From assembly GCA_021292165.1 (NCBI GenBank), contig CM037876.1:206544200-206608199 (forward strand): a stretch of 64,000 nt of DNA, read 5' to 3'. The position numbers and the translations under genes were made by a program. Below are positions 11,724 through 24,049 of this stretch, one piece after another. Source of the DNA: Shinisaurus crocodilurus. Lineage: Eukaryota; Chordata; Lepidosauria; Squamata; Shinisauridae. The notes beneath the pieces are model-generated. The model worked only from the letters and a program-made list of their open reading frames with translations, was not told the DNA's origin and did no database searches. The number at the start of each line of letters is the position of its first letter. Position 1 is the first letter of the stretch.

Positions 11724-13543
11724 CCCATAGTTTAGTCCTCATCTTTTTTTTTATTTCAGGGTGATATGCAGGCAGTCACTTCATAGCAGGCAGTCATCTG
11801 CATAGAGCCTCTCCTTTTGAATGGACTCTGTTATTTCATTACCTAAAGGTGGTCATGATCCTATAATCCAATGAGAAGTTCCCTAGGATGTAAAATTCCT
11901 AGAAGGTTTTTAGGGGGGTGCTGGAAAGCAACTGTGGGTGGAGGTTACAATGGCAGATTGGGGAGCATTGAAGGGGCCCAATTAACATTTATTTGTCCTA
12001 GCCTTGAAATGCACTGTGTGTTTTGCAAGCACCGTTTCACAGGATTTCCTCTTATATGCAAAAGTACTATCTATAGTGCATGGTTATTCTTCTTTCCAAA
12101 GGGCAAATCTAGTATTCTCTTTCTTGCATTTCTCTTACAATGTTTCCCCCCTGTGCAAATAACCTCGTTTTTACAACTCATAATTTCTGTTCTGTGCCAC
12201 TAGTATTTCATACTGCACCCTCCAGAATATTTGGTCCCAGTCTTCCCTTCACTTCTTCTGGAGTCAGTGGCTTGAGGACTGCAGCCTTTCTCTTGTATTT
12301 GGGGCTGGGGGAGGGGGGAGGCAGGCCCAGCTGCAACGTATCCTCCAGCACCTCGTATTTTTGTGGTCTCTGTATCTGCTTCCCAGCAAGTGTCCACATC
12401 ATTTGACAAAAACAGTATTCTCTTTCGGTTGAAAAATATTTGAGCCGCACTTGAAATTCTCCAGGTTTGTTGACATTCTGCTCAGACTTATTATCTTTTA
12501 CTGTCCTGAATGATGCTTGGACGATAACCAGACATGGATAGATTGATTCCTATGAAGTTGGATTACTAGCGGCTTCAGCACCTCTCATATGGGTTTTGCA
12601 GGGGAGACGGAACGGTGAGGTGCCTGTTTCTAGACTAAGGTCTATAATCCCAAGTCAGCAAGTAATTCCTAGCGGGAGGGGCTGTTTTTTAATTGAGCAG
12701 GGACTAAATGGCTAGCAGCGTTGACTTCCTGCACTGATTCACTCTCATGCCGGGCAAGACACAAAGGCCCTTTGACCCCTTTCTCCAATGTGAGCAGCAA
12801 CAGAGGCATTGGCAGAGCTCGCTGCTTATGCACCTCAGCTGTCGCATTCACACATAGCCGAGAGGGTCAGAGGGGCATCATAAAGGGGCACAGGGGTGCA
12901 TCTCCCCAAGCATCATAGAGGGGCATCTCCCCAAGCAGCTGTTGCTGCTCACATTAGGACGAAATGTTTTTTTAAAGGCCCTTTGACTGTGTTTTCACTG
13001 GTTTATGTGGGAGAAACCATTACAAGGTGGTTTCTTGGGACTGGGGGCTATATCCTTTTGCCCCCAGTTTGCCTATACCTATCCTAACCTCTGTCATTAT
13101 TGACAAAATTATTTGTCAAACCTGCAACAGTTTTTAATGCCCGATTCTGATGTCACTCACTTTGGGTTCCCATTCTCACTAGAATTAAGCAGAAGCTAAA
13201 TCCAGGCATGAGAACATTAGGTGCCTTTGCACTATATTGTCCACAAGCACTCATTTTGAGACAAAAGGCATCTTCTCCTATGTGAGTGGGCAAGGAATTA
13301 GCAGGGCTTTTATTCTGCCCTCCTGTCTCTAAAGTGCCAGCCAGCACAGCTAGAGTGGAATAGAGGGGTAGAATATCTCATGCCAAGTAAATCCTGGTGC
13401 AGATTATTCTCCCATGCTCTCTTATCCTTTAAGAACAAAGGAAGGCAACAGGGGCTAAACATCCTCTCCATCCTGCTATTCAGTTCCTGAGGTTCCACAA
13501 GTTCCTTGTTGCTGGGATCATGAAAAACTCAGTCTTCCCAAAG

Positions 13544-13545
<2 letters not shown>

Positions 13546-13579
<34 letters not shown>
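13546..13579. repeat. (CT)n microsatellite
   Basis: An uninterrupted CT run of about 17 units. Confidence 0.95.
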
Positions 13580-13583
<4 letters not shown>

Positions 13584-14371
13584 ATTTCCCAATTGCCAGC
13601 ATTTGTTTTGACATTGTATGTAGATCATAGCTGAAGAGATCTGTTCCACCCCCCACCATGCCAGCTTTTGTTCTGGCATTACGACTATTTGCTCCAGGCA
13701 CCTTAGCTCCACATTTTAAAACGAGGCACACCCTCAAGCAGAATAAGGCAGCAAATCTAATAGATCTGATGTCATGTGTACATCTGCCTACTGTGCATCA
13801 CAGTATCTAAATTTCATTAATTAAAACATTCCCTATTTACTGCAGACTGAGTTAAAAGTCTGCATAAATAACAGGTGTCGTCGTCGTCCCCCCATTTCAT
13901 TCTGAGTAATGCTATGTTTCCTATCGCTTTTACATATTTTATTGCAGGTACACAAGCCCTAAAGGGAAGGCAGTTACTGTGCAACCTTCCCTCATACTTG
14001 CAGTGGAGGGCATAGCTCAGCCTGATATGCTGGGGCAGGGGGAAGGAACTGTGGCTGGGTCCCCAACTCTCCCACAGACCGTGGCCCACATGTGTATCTG
14101 CAATCTGCAGAAGTGATGCAGTTCAGGCAGGGTTTTGATACTGAATACTGGGCTGGGGTGTATTTTAGCAGCTGGTCATATTAATAACCTGTTTTGTATA
14201 TCCTTGAGTCTGTAAGGGACAGGGTGGTCGATGTTTCCACCCAGAGGCCCAAGAAGTGTCAACTCACATGTAGGATATATATGTGCTACTTCTGATTGTT
14301 AAATATTCTGTCTTGAATTTCAGCTTCTTTCATTCTCAGATTCTGAGTGGCCATTTTGTTTGTCATTGTAG

Positions 14372-14545
14372 GTAGTCCAAATGGACCAGAAATTGAACCT
14401 CATCACAGACCTGTTGCATCACCTGGTTTCTAGCCAGCAGGGAAATCCAGGCAGCAACAAATCATCTCACAGCAATGATGTTAACACTCTCCCTACCTAT
14501 GAACAACTGACCGTCCCCAGGGGAATCCAAGATGACGTTTCCTGA
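14372..14545 (+). CDS. KCNQ1: KCNQ1 terminal coding exon (Kv7.1 potassium channel C-terminus)
   Basis: The exon encodes 57 codons and a TGA stop, and is preceded by a pyrimidine-rich acceptor ending TTGTAG (AG at 14370-14371). The peptide opens with [19 protein letters not shown]. This matches the end of the C-terminal helix D coiled coil, which in KCNQ1 drives tetramer assembly. It then has a polar linker of about 17 residues and closes with [19 protein letters not shown]. The [12 protein letters not shown] motif is the conserved end of vertebrate KCNQ1 and is the decisive evidence. The linker is shorter than I recall for the mammalian protein, a region known to vary. KCNQ1 forms the pore subunit of slow delayed-rectifier current with KCNE1 and of epithelial K+ channels with KCNE3. 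Only the last exon is in the window, and the phase-0 start is inferred from similarity. No frame break is seen, so the exon looks functional. Confidence 0.93.
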   Translation, partial: VVQMDQKLNLITDLLHHLVSSQQGNPGSNKSSHSNDVNTLPTYEQLTVPRGIQDDVS

Positions 14546-14844
14546 TGCAACAGAGATCTGTTTCCTTCCTTTTAATTGACACTGAATGTTGTGGATCTTG
14601 ATGGGGGTTGGGGACAAATTAAAGCTCATAATCAGCCATACAAGAATTAAACATGTCTACTAAACCAATGTTACTAACCTCAGATGTATTCTTCCAAAGA
14701 CAATCATTCAGACAACTACAAGACCTTAAAGCTTGCACTGTGTTGTTGCTTATTAATGTGGTACATTCATAAGCTCATTTTTCCCTTGTGTGAATAGATT
14801 ATTCTACTGCTCTCTGTCACTACACTGAAAGACCAAAAAGAATA

Positions 14845-14877
<33 letters not shown>

Positions 14878-16307
14878 ACAGGCAAAAAGTAAACCAGTTT
14901 ATGTGCCCAGTTTATCAGGCACTGCTGCTGCCGCTGGCAAGGTTCTGAAGTCCTGTGCAAACACCACCGCAATAGTTTGAAAACTCCACAGCAGCTATGT
15001 TTGGTAGATTGCATCCTATGGCTCTTCAATAATAATGATACTTGAACTTAGATGGCCATGTTTGTATTCTGTTTGTGACTCTGCTGATAGTAATATTGTT
15101 TTACTAGTTAGATGCTAAAGGAAAATAATGTATGTGGGTTGTATTATGTAAACATACCACTGCCACTCTAGAAAATGGCAGAAGCATGCATTGAGTGATT
15201 TCCCCCCTCCTGTTTTCATTTTTAGCCTGTTACATAAATCTAAGATAATGACTGCAATTTTTTTAAAAAAACTGCTTTTCTTCAGGGATGAACTAGTGCT
15301 TTAGCCTAGAATATTAATGTTTGTAAAGGAAAGCAATATAATTTTTTTTGTATGATATGGTGATTTCATGGGGATACTGAAATACTGCATAGGAAAATTG
15401 TTGTTGTTTTTAATCATACTGCTGCCAAATAATTTATATATAGTATTTATCACAACCATCTGAGTGTGTTGTCCTTAAGGAGTTTGCAAAATTCATTGCT
15501 TTTTATATTGATGTAGGTCTAGTTTGTTTCTCAATGTACTGTAATAAGCACAGGTCTAGAGTAACTGGATCTTGTTGGTCAGGGGCTAGTTGAAACTGCT
15601 AATTGGGGGAAAGACTTACAACAGCTTCATTATGGAGACATTTATAGAGATGCATTGCCAGCCAAATGCGCACTCACTTCTATGCTGGCTGGCACACTCC
15701 TCTACAGTGTCAGAAAGGGAATGTGTGCATCTCCCTTTTGCTACGATGCACAAGGTCTTCAGCCTGTTTGAACGTCACGAAGAAGCACTGCTGGCTGATT
15801 GTAGAAGTGACCGTGTATTTGCCTGGCTGCACTTCTCCAAAACTCCTGTAGCTGCTGTATGCATCAGGGAAGTGGGAGCAGGAATCACTCATGTTTGTGC
15901 AAACCCTGCTCTGTTAATATAGAAATCATCAGCTCTTATTCAGGAAAATATCCTGCGTGCAGGATGACAACAGGAGCTGTCCATATTCCTCATGCAGCAC
16001 AGATTCTGGAATTTGGCTTCCTGAGAATCTCACTGTGTATTTTTTAAAGCAAGTTTTTAATTGCCCTGGGAAATGAGTTTGAAAATGTGTAATTTGTGTA
16101 TGCATGAGATCAGGATCACAGGTAGGATGTCCATGTTGCCCCCTCACCTCATCTAAAACATAACACTTTTAAGTCAGGCTGGCTCACATATTCACCTGTG
16201 AGTCCTCGGGTGCTGAGCAATCAAGTAATGTACATGCATATGGCAACCAGCCCTCAAATCAAGGGGAACTAGAGAAAGAATAGGGGCTTCAGTACAATTT
16301 GAATAAA
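14546..16307 (+). other. KCNQ1: KCNQ1 3' UTR (probable extent)
   Basis: The sequence after the stop codon is mostly non-repetitive, unlike most of the window, which suits a 3' UTR. Candidate poly(A) signals are ATTAAA at 14618-14623, which would give a very short UTR, and AATAAA at 16302-16307. The true end cannot be fixed from sequence alone. A (GAT)n run lies inside, and a 110-codon open frame at 15590-15922 is considered chance. Confidence 0.45.
14845..14878. repeat. (GAT)n microsatellite
   Basis: About 11 GAT units, 300 bases after the KCNQ1 stop codon. Confidence 0.95.
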
Positions 16308-17497
16308 GCCCCCCAAAGCTGTGTGAATTCTACAAATCTCTGAATTTTTCAATAGAATAATTTACAAAAATTTAGAACAATTAATTCTGCTTACTGAGCA
16401 CAATTGCAGGTTTAGGCTTTCTGTGGCAAGGAATCAAAGTTTCCTTAGCATAGAATGTTTATTTTATTTCCCTGGCCCTGAGAGTAGCACTTAAATATCT
16501 GTACCATATTAGGGTGAGTAGGAACTTGATCCAGCTACATGAGCTGCAGCGGAAACCATACACTGAGATAGCCCTGGCAATCCAGATGGAAAGTGGAATG
16601 CCCCCTGCTTCTCATTGCACATCGTCCCTCTTCCCTTTGAAAATATTAAAGGTTGGCGGGTGGCCTCCTTCCCTCCTCCAGTCCTGGCTGTGGTCATGCT
16701 ATGTCTTCTTGGGGATGGCATCCATGCCCACAACTCCTTGGTTGAGCAGCACATTGTATACAATCAGCCAGGAAACCCCAATCCTAGAAATCTAGTAGTA
16801 TGAATGAGAGGGAGGGAAACTTTTATGTCCTGGTCATCCTTCCTTTGATGGCCTTGTGGGCCACCGCCTGGTTGTGAATTACCAGTACACTTTAGTTCAG
16901 AGATCCATTTTCTTATTGGATTCCTGCGGGTACCAATGTCCTGACTATGGCAGCCAGGAGAGACATATCAGGCTATAGTGAGGTGCAGACTGCACACATG
17001 CCCATGGCCTCGAAATCAATCCATGCCAAGGCTGTGGCATAACACCTGACCTCACCCAAGGAAGCATTCCTTCCATGGTGCTGTTAAGAAAGGAACAAAC
17101 ATTTTGTTCTCTGAGGGCTGCTTCATGCATCACATTTCAGTGGGCACACATTAGACTCGGTGTGTGTATCCACTAACTACAATGTTTGAGGCAGCTACAT
17201 GTCTCTTTCAGCCACCAGTGCCTATAGCATATAGGCAATTTAAAAGGAGAGTTACTGCTACTTCGAATGTAACAGTTCTGGCACATATATACACCAGTAC
17301 TGTAATCTATCTGTTGAAAATGTAATGTGTGAAGTAGCCCTAAGGAGAGACATCCATGGAAAATTCCACAGACTCAGTAGAGAACCAGCTAACCTGAATC
17401 ACCTTGGTTGAAGTGAATACCGTGCACAGGTTATAGCAGCAAAGATCCAGCATAAGATACTGATATTTGAATGCTTTCTAGAATCAAGTCCTACGAG
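16308..17497. other. Unassigned downstream flank of KCNQ1
   Basis: No gene, SINE, LINE domain or inverted repeat could be supported here. Open frames on either strand are short and show no recognisable domain. Confidence 0.4.
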
Positions 17498-17499
17498 TA

Positions 17500-17749
17500 C
17501 AGTCATGCCTTGGATTGAGAGCATAATTCGTTCCAGAAACGTGCTTGTAATCCAAAACACTCTTATATCAAAACAAAATCCCCCCAAAAAAATTTGTACA
17601 GAGATTTTTAATTTAAGCCGTACTACAGTACTTGTATTGCAAGACATCGCTTGTATATCAAGTCAATTTTTTAAAAATAAATATTTTAAAATTTGCTTGT
17701 CTTGCAAAACGCTCTCAAACCAGGTTACTTGCAATCCAAGGTATTACTG
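17500..17749. mobile_element. Tc1/mariner-type MITE (Tigger-like)
   Basis: Terminal inverted repeats CAGTCATGCCTTGGATTG and CAATCCAAGGTATTACTG bound 250 bases and are flanked on both sides by TA (17498-17499, 17750-17751), the expected duplicated target of Tc1/mariner transposases. Inside the left end, TAATTCGTTCCAGAAACGTG is typical of Tigger-like MITEs. No transposase is present. Confidence 0.8.
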
Positions 17750-18864
17750 TACTGGGCTTCTAAGAGAAGGTATTTAATACCATAAAAGCCCGAGCTGAAT
17801 CCTATCATCTACTTTTCATTTACTTTAATGGGCTTTGGCTGAGACCTGAAAAACATTTTCCCTTTTTTTTGCTAACTGTGCCTACAACAATTCCACTGGC
17901 TTTCCAAACATACTGCACAATACTGACTCCCCCCCCCTTTTTTTCTTCTTTTACACAAATACACTGCTAGAATCCTAACTGGAAAAGTTTAGTGTGCGTC
18001 TATAGGATCATAAGAAATTGTGCCAGCAGGCCCTTTTGCACAGAGTAAATTTTTAAAATATTTCTCTTATGTGGAAATGAGTGTTGAAGTATGCAAGGAA
18101 ATGTGACACCCCAACCAAATCTGTTTCAAAAGCAGTTAGTTGTGTCCTAAAATCAGGAAACAGGGTGCTTAAAATCATGGACGCCTTTTAAAAAACCATT
18201 TTAGGGCCCATTTGTTGGTATGATGGTGGTGGTGGCGGTGGCAATAATGATGTTGTGGCTGATATATATAAAATAAATAAACCTGGTGCTCTCCTGATGT
18301 GTTGGACTGCAGTACCCAGAATTCCCGGCCAACATGGCCATACAATGGACTTTTGCTTTTTTATATATTTCAGTTCTGTTTTCCTTCCTTTCTATATGAA
18401 CAGAAGCTAGATAAATTAGGGGTACCTTTTGTTTAAAAGAACAAAGATTCATGTCAAGCACTGGGCACAGAAACTGTGCCCCCAAGTCCACATTTGTTTC
18501 AAATATTTGTAAAAACAAAATTGTGATAAAGTTTCTCAAAAATCTTTGACTTTTCTATTTATTTTAATAGAATTGAACAGTAGAAATTCTAGTACAAGAA
18601 CAGGGCATCATAACTGCATATTAAATACTATTGCATTTTTTAAAAACTCCAAAATATAACAGATTTGACAATTTGATTGTGGCACATGTCCGTGTGAATT
18701 TACACAAACAGAGCCAGGTCAAGTCACCTTATTCATTGCCTAAAGTGGGAAATCTAAATTGAAATTTCTGCCCTCCACATTCATGAATGAACAGGTGGCA
18801 CAATCTACCAAGAAATTCCTTCTGTGCATGCCTCATTGATATGGATGAGAGCTATGATTCAAGC

Positions 18865-18965
18865 ATATGAAGAGCTGGCCAAGGGTCCATCTAATCCAGC
18901 AGCCTGTTTTCACCATTGGTCGGCCAGATCCTTTTGGGAAGCCCACAAGAAGGCAAGAGCCCTTG
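18865..18965 (+). repeat. Interspersed SINE-type fragment
   Basis: The text CCATCTAATCCAGCAGCCTG, followed by GGCCAGATCCTTTTGGGAAGCCCACAAG, matches the segment at 52471-52600 and is a repeat commonly seen in squamate DNA. Its class was not determined. Confidence 0.5.
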
Positions 18966-19035
18966 CCTATTGTTTCTCACGCACCAAGCATATAGCCATT
19001 GATAGGACTGGCTTTCATTAATTTGATGGAGAGAG

Positions 19036-19400
19036 TGATCCTATGGCCCCCTAGACAGTGTCTAGGGGGCCATAGGATACTTCATAGGATACTTCCCAGA
19101 TCCATGATCCGATCCTCTCCCCCCCCCCCCCACAGCCAGCACAGAAAGAACTACACCAGCTGCCTCTCTGAGGTTGGAAAATCGACCTCGGAGAGGGTGT
19201 AAAGGGGGCATTCTGGGGGTGAGGAGGGGAGGAGACTGGGGCCACCAGGATCCAAAGTGCATCAGTTAGACGGCCAAAATCTGCCGTGTAGCTGAATTGC
19301 AGGGTGTGAAGGCAAAGATTGCCTCCATTGCTCCTCCTGCTCTGCACTGAATGCTTGGAGGCTTACGAGCATCAGGGGCACAATCAATAGGATTGCACCC
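19036..19400. mobile_element. MITE with 41-bp perfect terminal palindrome
   Basis: Bases 19038-19078 form a perfect palindrome: two 20-base arms around a single G, with arm ATCCTATGGCCCCCTAGACA. Downstream text (CCAGCTGCCTCTCTGAGGTTGGAAA, CACCAGGAT, GGCTTACG...GGATTGCACCCTG) matches, in reverse orientation, the element at 29213-29640. The two copies define one family. Its outer ends both read like GGTGCAATCCTAT. Confidence 0.65.
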
Positions 19401-20747
19401 TGATCCCCTTTTAAAGTCATGTAAGCCAATGGCCATCACCACAGCTTGTGGTGGCAACCCCACCACCACCACCACATCTATCTATAGGGATTTGAGCTCA
19501 CCACTGTGGGTTCCATAGTCAAGCACAGGGCTACAGTGGCCATATGTCCTACTTTACAGAGGACAGTCCTCTTTTGAAGGGCTGTCAGAGGACAGTCCTG
19601 TATTTGAAGGCATCCTCTGTTTGAAGGGCTGTCCAGTCCCAAGTCCGGTTTAAAGCTAAAGAACCCTCAGAAGGGAGAGCAAAGCAGGGGCCTTGAAGTT
19701 GTCCATCAACAATTAGCATCTGGACAGCAGACTGAGCAGGCACACAGGGCACGTGGGCACAGTATTCCCCATTATGGTGAGATGTGTCGTATTTCTATTT
19801 AAATTGAAGTAATTATTTCAAAATTTGCACCCACACAGACAGGATAGCATGTGCAAATTTGATGCAGATCTGTCTCCTCTTTTGTCCTCTTTTTGGGTGA
19901 TGTGTTTCCTCTTTTTTGGCGTCGTAAGTGGCCACATGGGGCTCTCTACCCACTATCAAGTAGCTGTCTATCCTTGAGTGTGCCCTTGAGCAGTTTTGGT
20001 TCATTTCGGTGGGGCTTGCGCAGGAGAACTTCCTAGCGAATTGTGCCCCATGTATCAAATCTGTCTTTCTCGTGCTCTGCTACCCTTAATGGTGTCCAGA
20101 ATTAACTGCCTGAGGCAGTCCACCTCACTTTGCCCCATGATTGCCTCATCTGAGCACAGAAGGTCTGCTTTTTTGTAGCTTGAGCTTTCTAGGTTTTATT
20201 GTAAACATTTCATTTTCTTTCTCCGGATAGCAAAGCACAGCCTCCAGTCCAATGTCTCCTTAAATAGGATGTGGATTATATTTAAAATTATTCACTCTGT
20301 GTACATTAGAGGCATTTTTTAAAACATGTTAAAAAAAAATAATCCAAGTGCGAATTATACTGGGGCATTATATTTTATAAGAAATCAAAAGAGAACTGTT
20401 AAGATTTTGACTCTTTTTTAAATGACGTTCACTGTTGTAATTTGAGGTTGTTAATTTCCTAATAAAATATAGGGCAGTACATTGTATGATTTTTGATTGT
20501 GTCTGAATTTCATTGGTTTGATATATCACAAGGTTTGTATATCTGGGATTTGCCTTAATTGAAAAAATAAGGTCATTTTCACCTGGCCTACATCATCAAA
20601 TGACAATATAAGTAACAGAGGACAATATAAGTAACAGAGTGAAGGGCTGTGCAGAATCTCTGTTATGGCATTCAAAGTGCTGCTACAAGACTGTCAGGTC
20701 TATGAGTTGCAATCCAACCCCACTATTCACACTCTTAATCTGGATCA

Positions 20748-20916
20748 GGGATAGGCAACATGGTGTCCACTCCTCGGGCACCTTTCTTGGCACCTACTAA
20801 GGTGCTCTCACACATTTTTTAAATTGGCACATTTTCTTACCAGCAGCTGGGATTGATGTGAAATAGATTTCTCTTGGTGCTGAACACTCTGGGTTCAAGG
20901 GTAGTGTGTTGGGGCA
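20748..20916 (+). mobile_element. hAT MITE, left half (family of 30448-30794)
   Basis: It starts CAGGGATAGGCAACATGGTG and shares ACCAGCAGCTGGGATTG, TGTGAAATAG and GTGCTGAA with the complete copy at 30448-30794. It stops where the foldback arms at 20917 begin, and the right half was not found. Confidence 0.6.
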
Positions 20917-21770
20917 GAACTCTACTCACAGGATGCTCATGCTGGCAGAAGGGGGAAGGGAAGTGTTGTTTTTTTGCCAATTTACCCTTCGGGGGCCCTG
21001 TACACTCAAAAACCTGCTCTGTGGAGTTGGAAGCCCCTCTGGAACAGCGTGAGAAGTGACACTGCAGGGGGACGGCAGGAAAATTGCCAAAAAAATCTCC
21101 TTGTCAGTTGGAGCCTCTGCTGGATCAGAATCCCCTCTGTTTATAGAAAGGCAACTTCAGATCCAAGCCATTGTGATTATATGTGTCTTGTGTTCAAAGG
21201 CTTCTATTCAGCATCATCCAGGGTGGGGGAGAGGCAGCATGCATGTCTCCTGTAGGTCCCCTTAACAAACAGGGAACCACTGAAATAAGAAGAAATAAAA
21301 TTGATAAATTTACTTTGGAATTGTTGACATAATTCTGGTGCAGCATGTTCCAAAGTGTAAGGCTAATAGTTACTGCCTCTACACAGCTAGGAAAGAAAAC
21401 TGATTGCAGTGAAATGCCATGGTCCAAAGCAGATAAAATCCATGTATCTATTTTCAAATTAAAGTCAGCTTTGGATAATCTTCTAGGACACTTAATCATA
21501 GCAAAACCATAATGAAGTATCAAAGGAAAGCACAAAGGTCCAGAGTTCTTCCATTTGTGGAAATGCTTTTGATCCAGTGGATGCTTCTGCTGGTGGAAGT
21601 GGGGTGGAGGTAATTTTTGCCAGTTCCCCCTCACCCTTGCAGACCCAATGCTACCTCCCATACTATTCCAGAGGGGCTTTTGGAAGACAAAGGAATTGGC
21701 AAAATTCTCCTCCCCACCACCTTCTACCAGCATGAGCATCCTATGAGCCAAGTTCTTCTCTCAGGACCTC
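20905..21770. mobile_element. Foldback element (about 0.87 kb)
   Basis: The left text CAGGATGCTCATGCTGGCAG is complementary to CTACCAGCATGAGCATCCT at 21723-21741. GCCAATTTACCC pairs near 21695, and GGAAGCCCCTCTGGAACAG pairs with the stretch at about 21665-21682. Inner blocks at 21060-21130 and 21560-21650 also pair. The open frame on the minus strand between 21194 and 21751 runs across the arm and has no recognisable domain. Confidence 0.65.
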
Positions 21771-22108
21771 TGGATCCAAGCCATAGAATTGAAGAAAAAT
21801 AGGAGGTTGCTAATTTATCCACACAGTAAGATAAATGCCATGAAAGAAAGAAAAATGAGGTAAGTGCAAGCTGCAGTTTTCGAAACCTCCATTGCTATTG
21901 GCTGCAATGTCTCTGGCTAATGAGATCTCTTTCACCATTGGATGAGCTGCTGAGTGTTCTGGAATGTTTATAAAGATTCCAACTGGTGTTTTTTAAAATT
22001 TCAGCAAACAAAGCCTAGAGAGAGATGGATCTGTTTCCTATTGGTGGTACAGGGGTTCAGCAGAGAAGGGAGTAGGCAGCACTATCAACGAACTGGCCAA
22101 ATGTTAGA

Positions 22109-22127
22109 CTCTCTCTCTCTCTCTCTC

Positions 22128-22163
<36 letters not shown>

Positions 22164-22187
22164 ACAAGAGAGAGAGAGAGAGAGAGA
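22109..22187. repeat. Compound microsatellite (CT)n-(TG)n-(AG)n
   Basis: A CT run, a TG run and an AG run are contiguous apart from short spacers. The CT and AG tracts are complementary and could pair around the TG loop. Confidence 0.95.
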
Positions 22188-23144
22188 TTTGAATGGAAAT
22201 GATGTAAGAAAACCAAGAGGAAATGGCTGCAGAGAAAGTATTATGCACACACACAAAACAACCCAAAAAATTGCATGGGCCTCCATTTGTATCCATATAA
22301 TTCTCACCCTAACTGGCAGCTAGAGCCTAAAGGGAAAAGAGTGCTGGTTTGATACTGGACATTTTGCTCTCTGCTGTATTATGAGCATGGAAAAAATGGA
22401 TAAGCAGAGCCAACCCTGTAATCTTCTTGGAGAGTTAGTGACTTTTTTTCACCTGTCGGTGTTAGTATTGCTCTGGCAAAATGCCCAAGGATTTAGCCTG
22501 AGCTAATCCAACCTTGGCTTTCCATAGCAGGCACCCACAGAACAAAGAAACTAAAGCTTCCACAGCCCGGTTGGCTGGGTTTCTGCTAAATCACTCAGCC
22601 AGGTGGAGCAGAAGTCAGATCAGCAATCTTCCACAAGCTTTTTGGAGAAAAAACATTTTACAAACAAGCAGCATCTTTTTGGAGTGCCATAATTCATTCT
22701 ATGGGAGAATGTAACTAGTGCTTTCTCCTTTCAATTTGTTTTGAAAGCCATTGTCTCTTGAGCCTGCTCTTTCTTCTGTCTGACAGGTAGCAGCTCTAAG
22801 ACTTCAATCCTTTCAGCATTTTGTATCCTTGATTTAAACTTCTTGATATGGAAAATATCAACAAAGTTTAAAACCATTTCCCATTCTTAAGTAAATTCTT
22901 AGGCAATGAAGTTCCTGTTTGTTTATGTTTTCCACATAGTTGATTAACCCACCTTGTCTAATTGATTTGATATTTGTGGACTCAAAAGGTTTTCCCCAGA
23001 CTGAATTACTCTGATCCAGAGCTGAATGTGTGTGCTATGGAACTATGGAACACACATGGAGTTTATACAAACATGCAGTCTTCCCTCCACCACTACCACC
23101 GCAGGAAGCAAATGGGAAGCCCTTGTTCAGGGTGGAATTCTATG

Positions 23145-23245
23145 CGATTTGGGCTGCCATGCTATACCCACTTACCTGGAAGTAAGCCCCATTTAACCCA
23201 ATGGAACTTCCTTCTGAGTAGATGTGTATAGAATTGCAGTCTAAA
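23145..23245. mobile_element. Short MITE, AGTAAGCCCCATT type
   Basis: GGAAGTAAGCCCCATTTAAC, followed by a CTTCTGAGTAGATGTGTATAGAATTGCAG end, is a degraded copy of the short palindromic repeat also seen at 42455-42605 and 63570-63945. Confidence 0.55.
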
Positions 23246-23732
23246 GCGGTTGTTAGGGTCTGCTAAAAGGATAGATGTTTGCGGAGGGTTAAGAGAAGAA
23301 ATGTCAAAACTAAAAATACTACCATGTTCTGCAGCTACATTGTACTACAAGTTCCAAGTACAAATAGACATTCCTTGAGGGAAAAGACCTATCAGTTTTG
23401 CCTATTAAATTCTGTAAGGTGCCATGCATACTTACTGATGGAGCTGTATAAACAAATTGAAAAAGATGTAATCAGGAAAGGGGGAGGTTGTCTAGAGCTG
23501 TTTTCTTCAATGCATGAATTCTGTCAGCAAGAAACTTAACTATATGGTTGGGATACAGTTTCAAAGATAGGTAAATTTTCATAACTTAATTTTCTCTGTC
23601 TTATTTATTTTATTTATTTCTTATATTTATTAATTGCCCATCTGGCCGGTCACCCGGTCTTGACTGAAAACAAGTAGTTGTGGAATTCGGAAATATTTAC
23701 TAGGGATTGACATGATGTCAGTGTCTTGCAGT

Positions 23733-24049
23733 GGGTTCAGACAACACGATAACCCACACTGAAGGGCTGAGTGTGGGTTGTCTTTGAACCATGGATTGTT
23801 GTTGAAACATGGGTTATTGTGTTGTCTGAACCTAGCTGAGCTAACAAGCCATGGCTTGTTAACCACAAACAACCCATGAAGGGAACCCATGGTTTGTTGT
23901 TGGATTGTGAACTGTGGGTTGTTCACCATGGTTTGTTACCTCGACTGGGTTTTGCCAACACGATAACCCACGTTTCAACAACAACCCACAGTTCAACAAC
24001 AACCCACATTCAACCCTTGAGTGTGTGTTATCTTGTGTCTGAACCCAGT
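23733..24049. mobile_element. Foldback MITE, GGTTCAGACAACAC family (copy 2)
   Basis: Begins GGGTTCAGACAACACGATAA and ends TTGTGTCTGAACCCAGTCAC. Internal AACAAGCCATGGCTTGTTAA and AACCCATGGTTTGTTG motifs match the copy at 3478-3779 in the opposite orientation. About 300 bases in both cases. Confidence 0.75.

Larger units (their letters stand above)
1..14371 (+). other. KCNQ1: Last intron of KCNQ1 (part)
   Basis: This stretch lies upstream of the recognised terminal exon of KCNQ1 and ends in a pyrimidine-rich tract plus AG acceptor at 14370-14371, so it is inferred to be intron. I looked for the preceding exon, which in vertebrates encodes the part of the C-terminal coiled coil ending in a VEDK-like motif, and did not find it. 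The intron therefore probably continues beyond the window. Outside the repeats listed separately, the parts at 1-2130, 3800-4980, 5030-5990, 6210-8010 and 11730-13540 show no feature I can support. Confidence 0.7.

Noticed and set aside
15590..15922. 110-codon open frame after KCNQ1
   Set aside because: No domain is recognisable and it lies in the probable KCNQ1 3' UTR. Frames of this length are expected by chance.
21194..21751. 185-codon minus-strand open frame
   Set aside because: It spans one arm and the centre of a foldback element and shows no domain.
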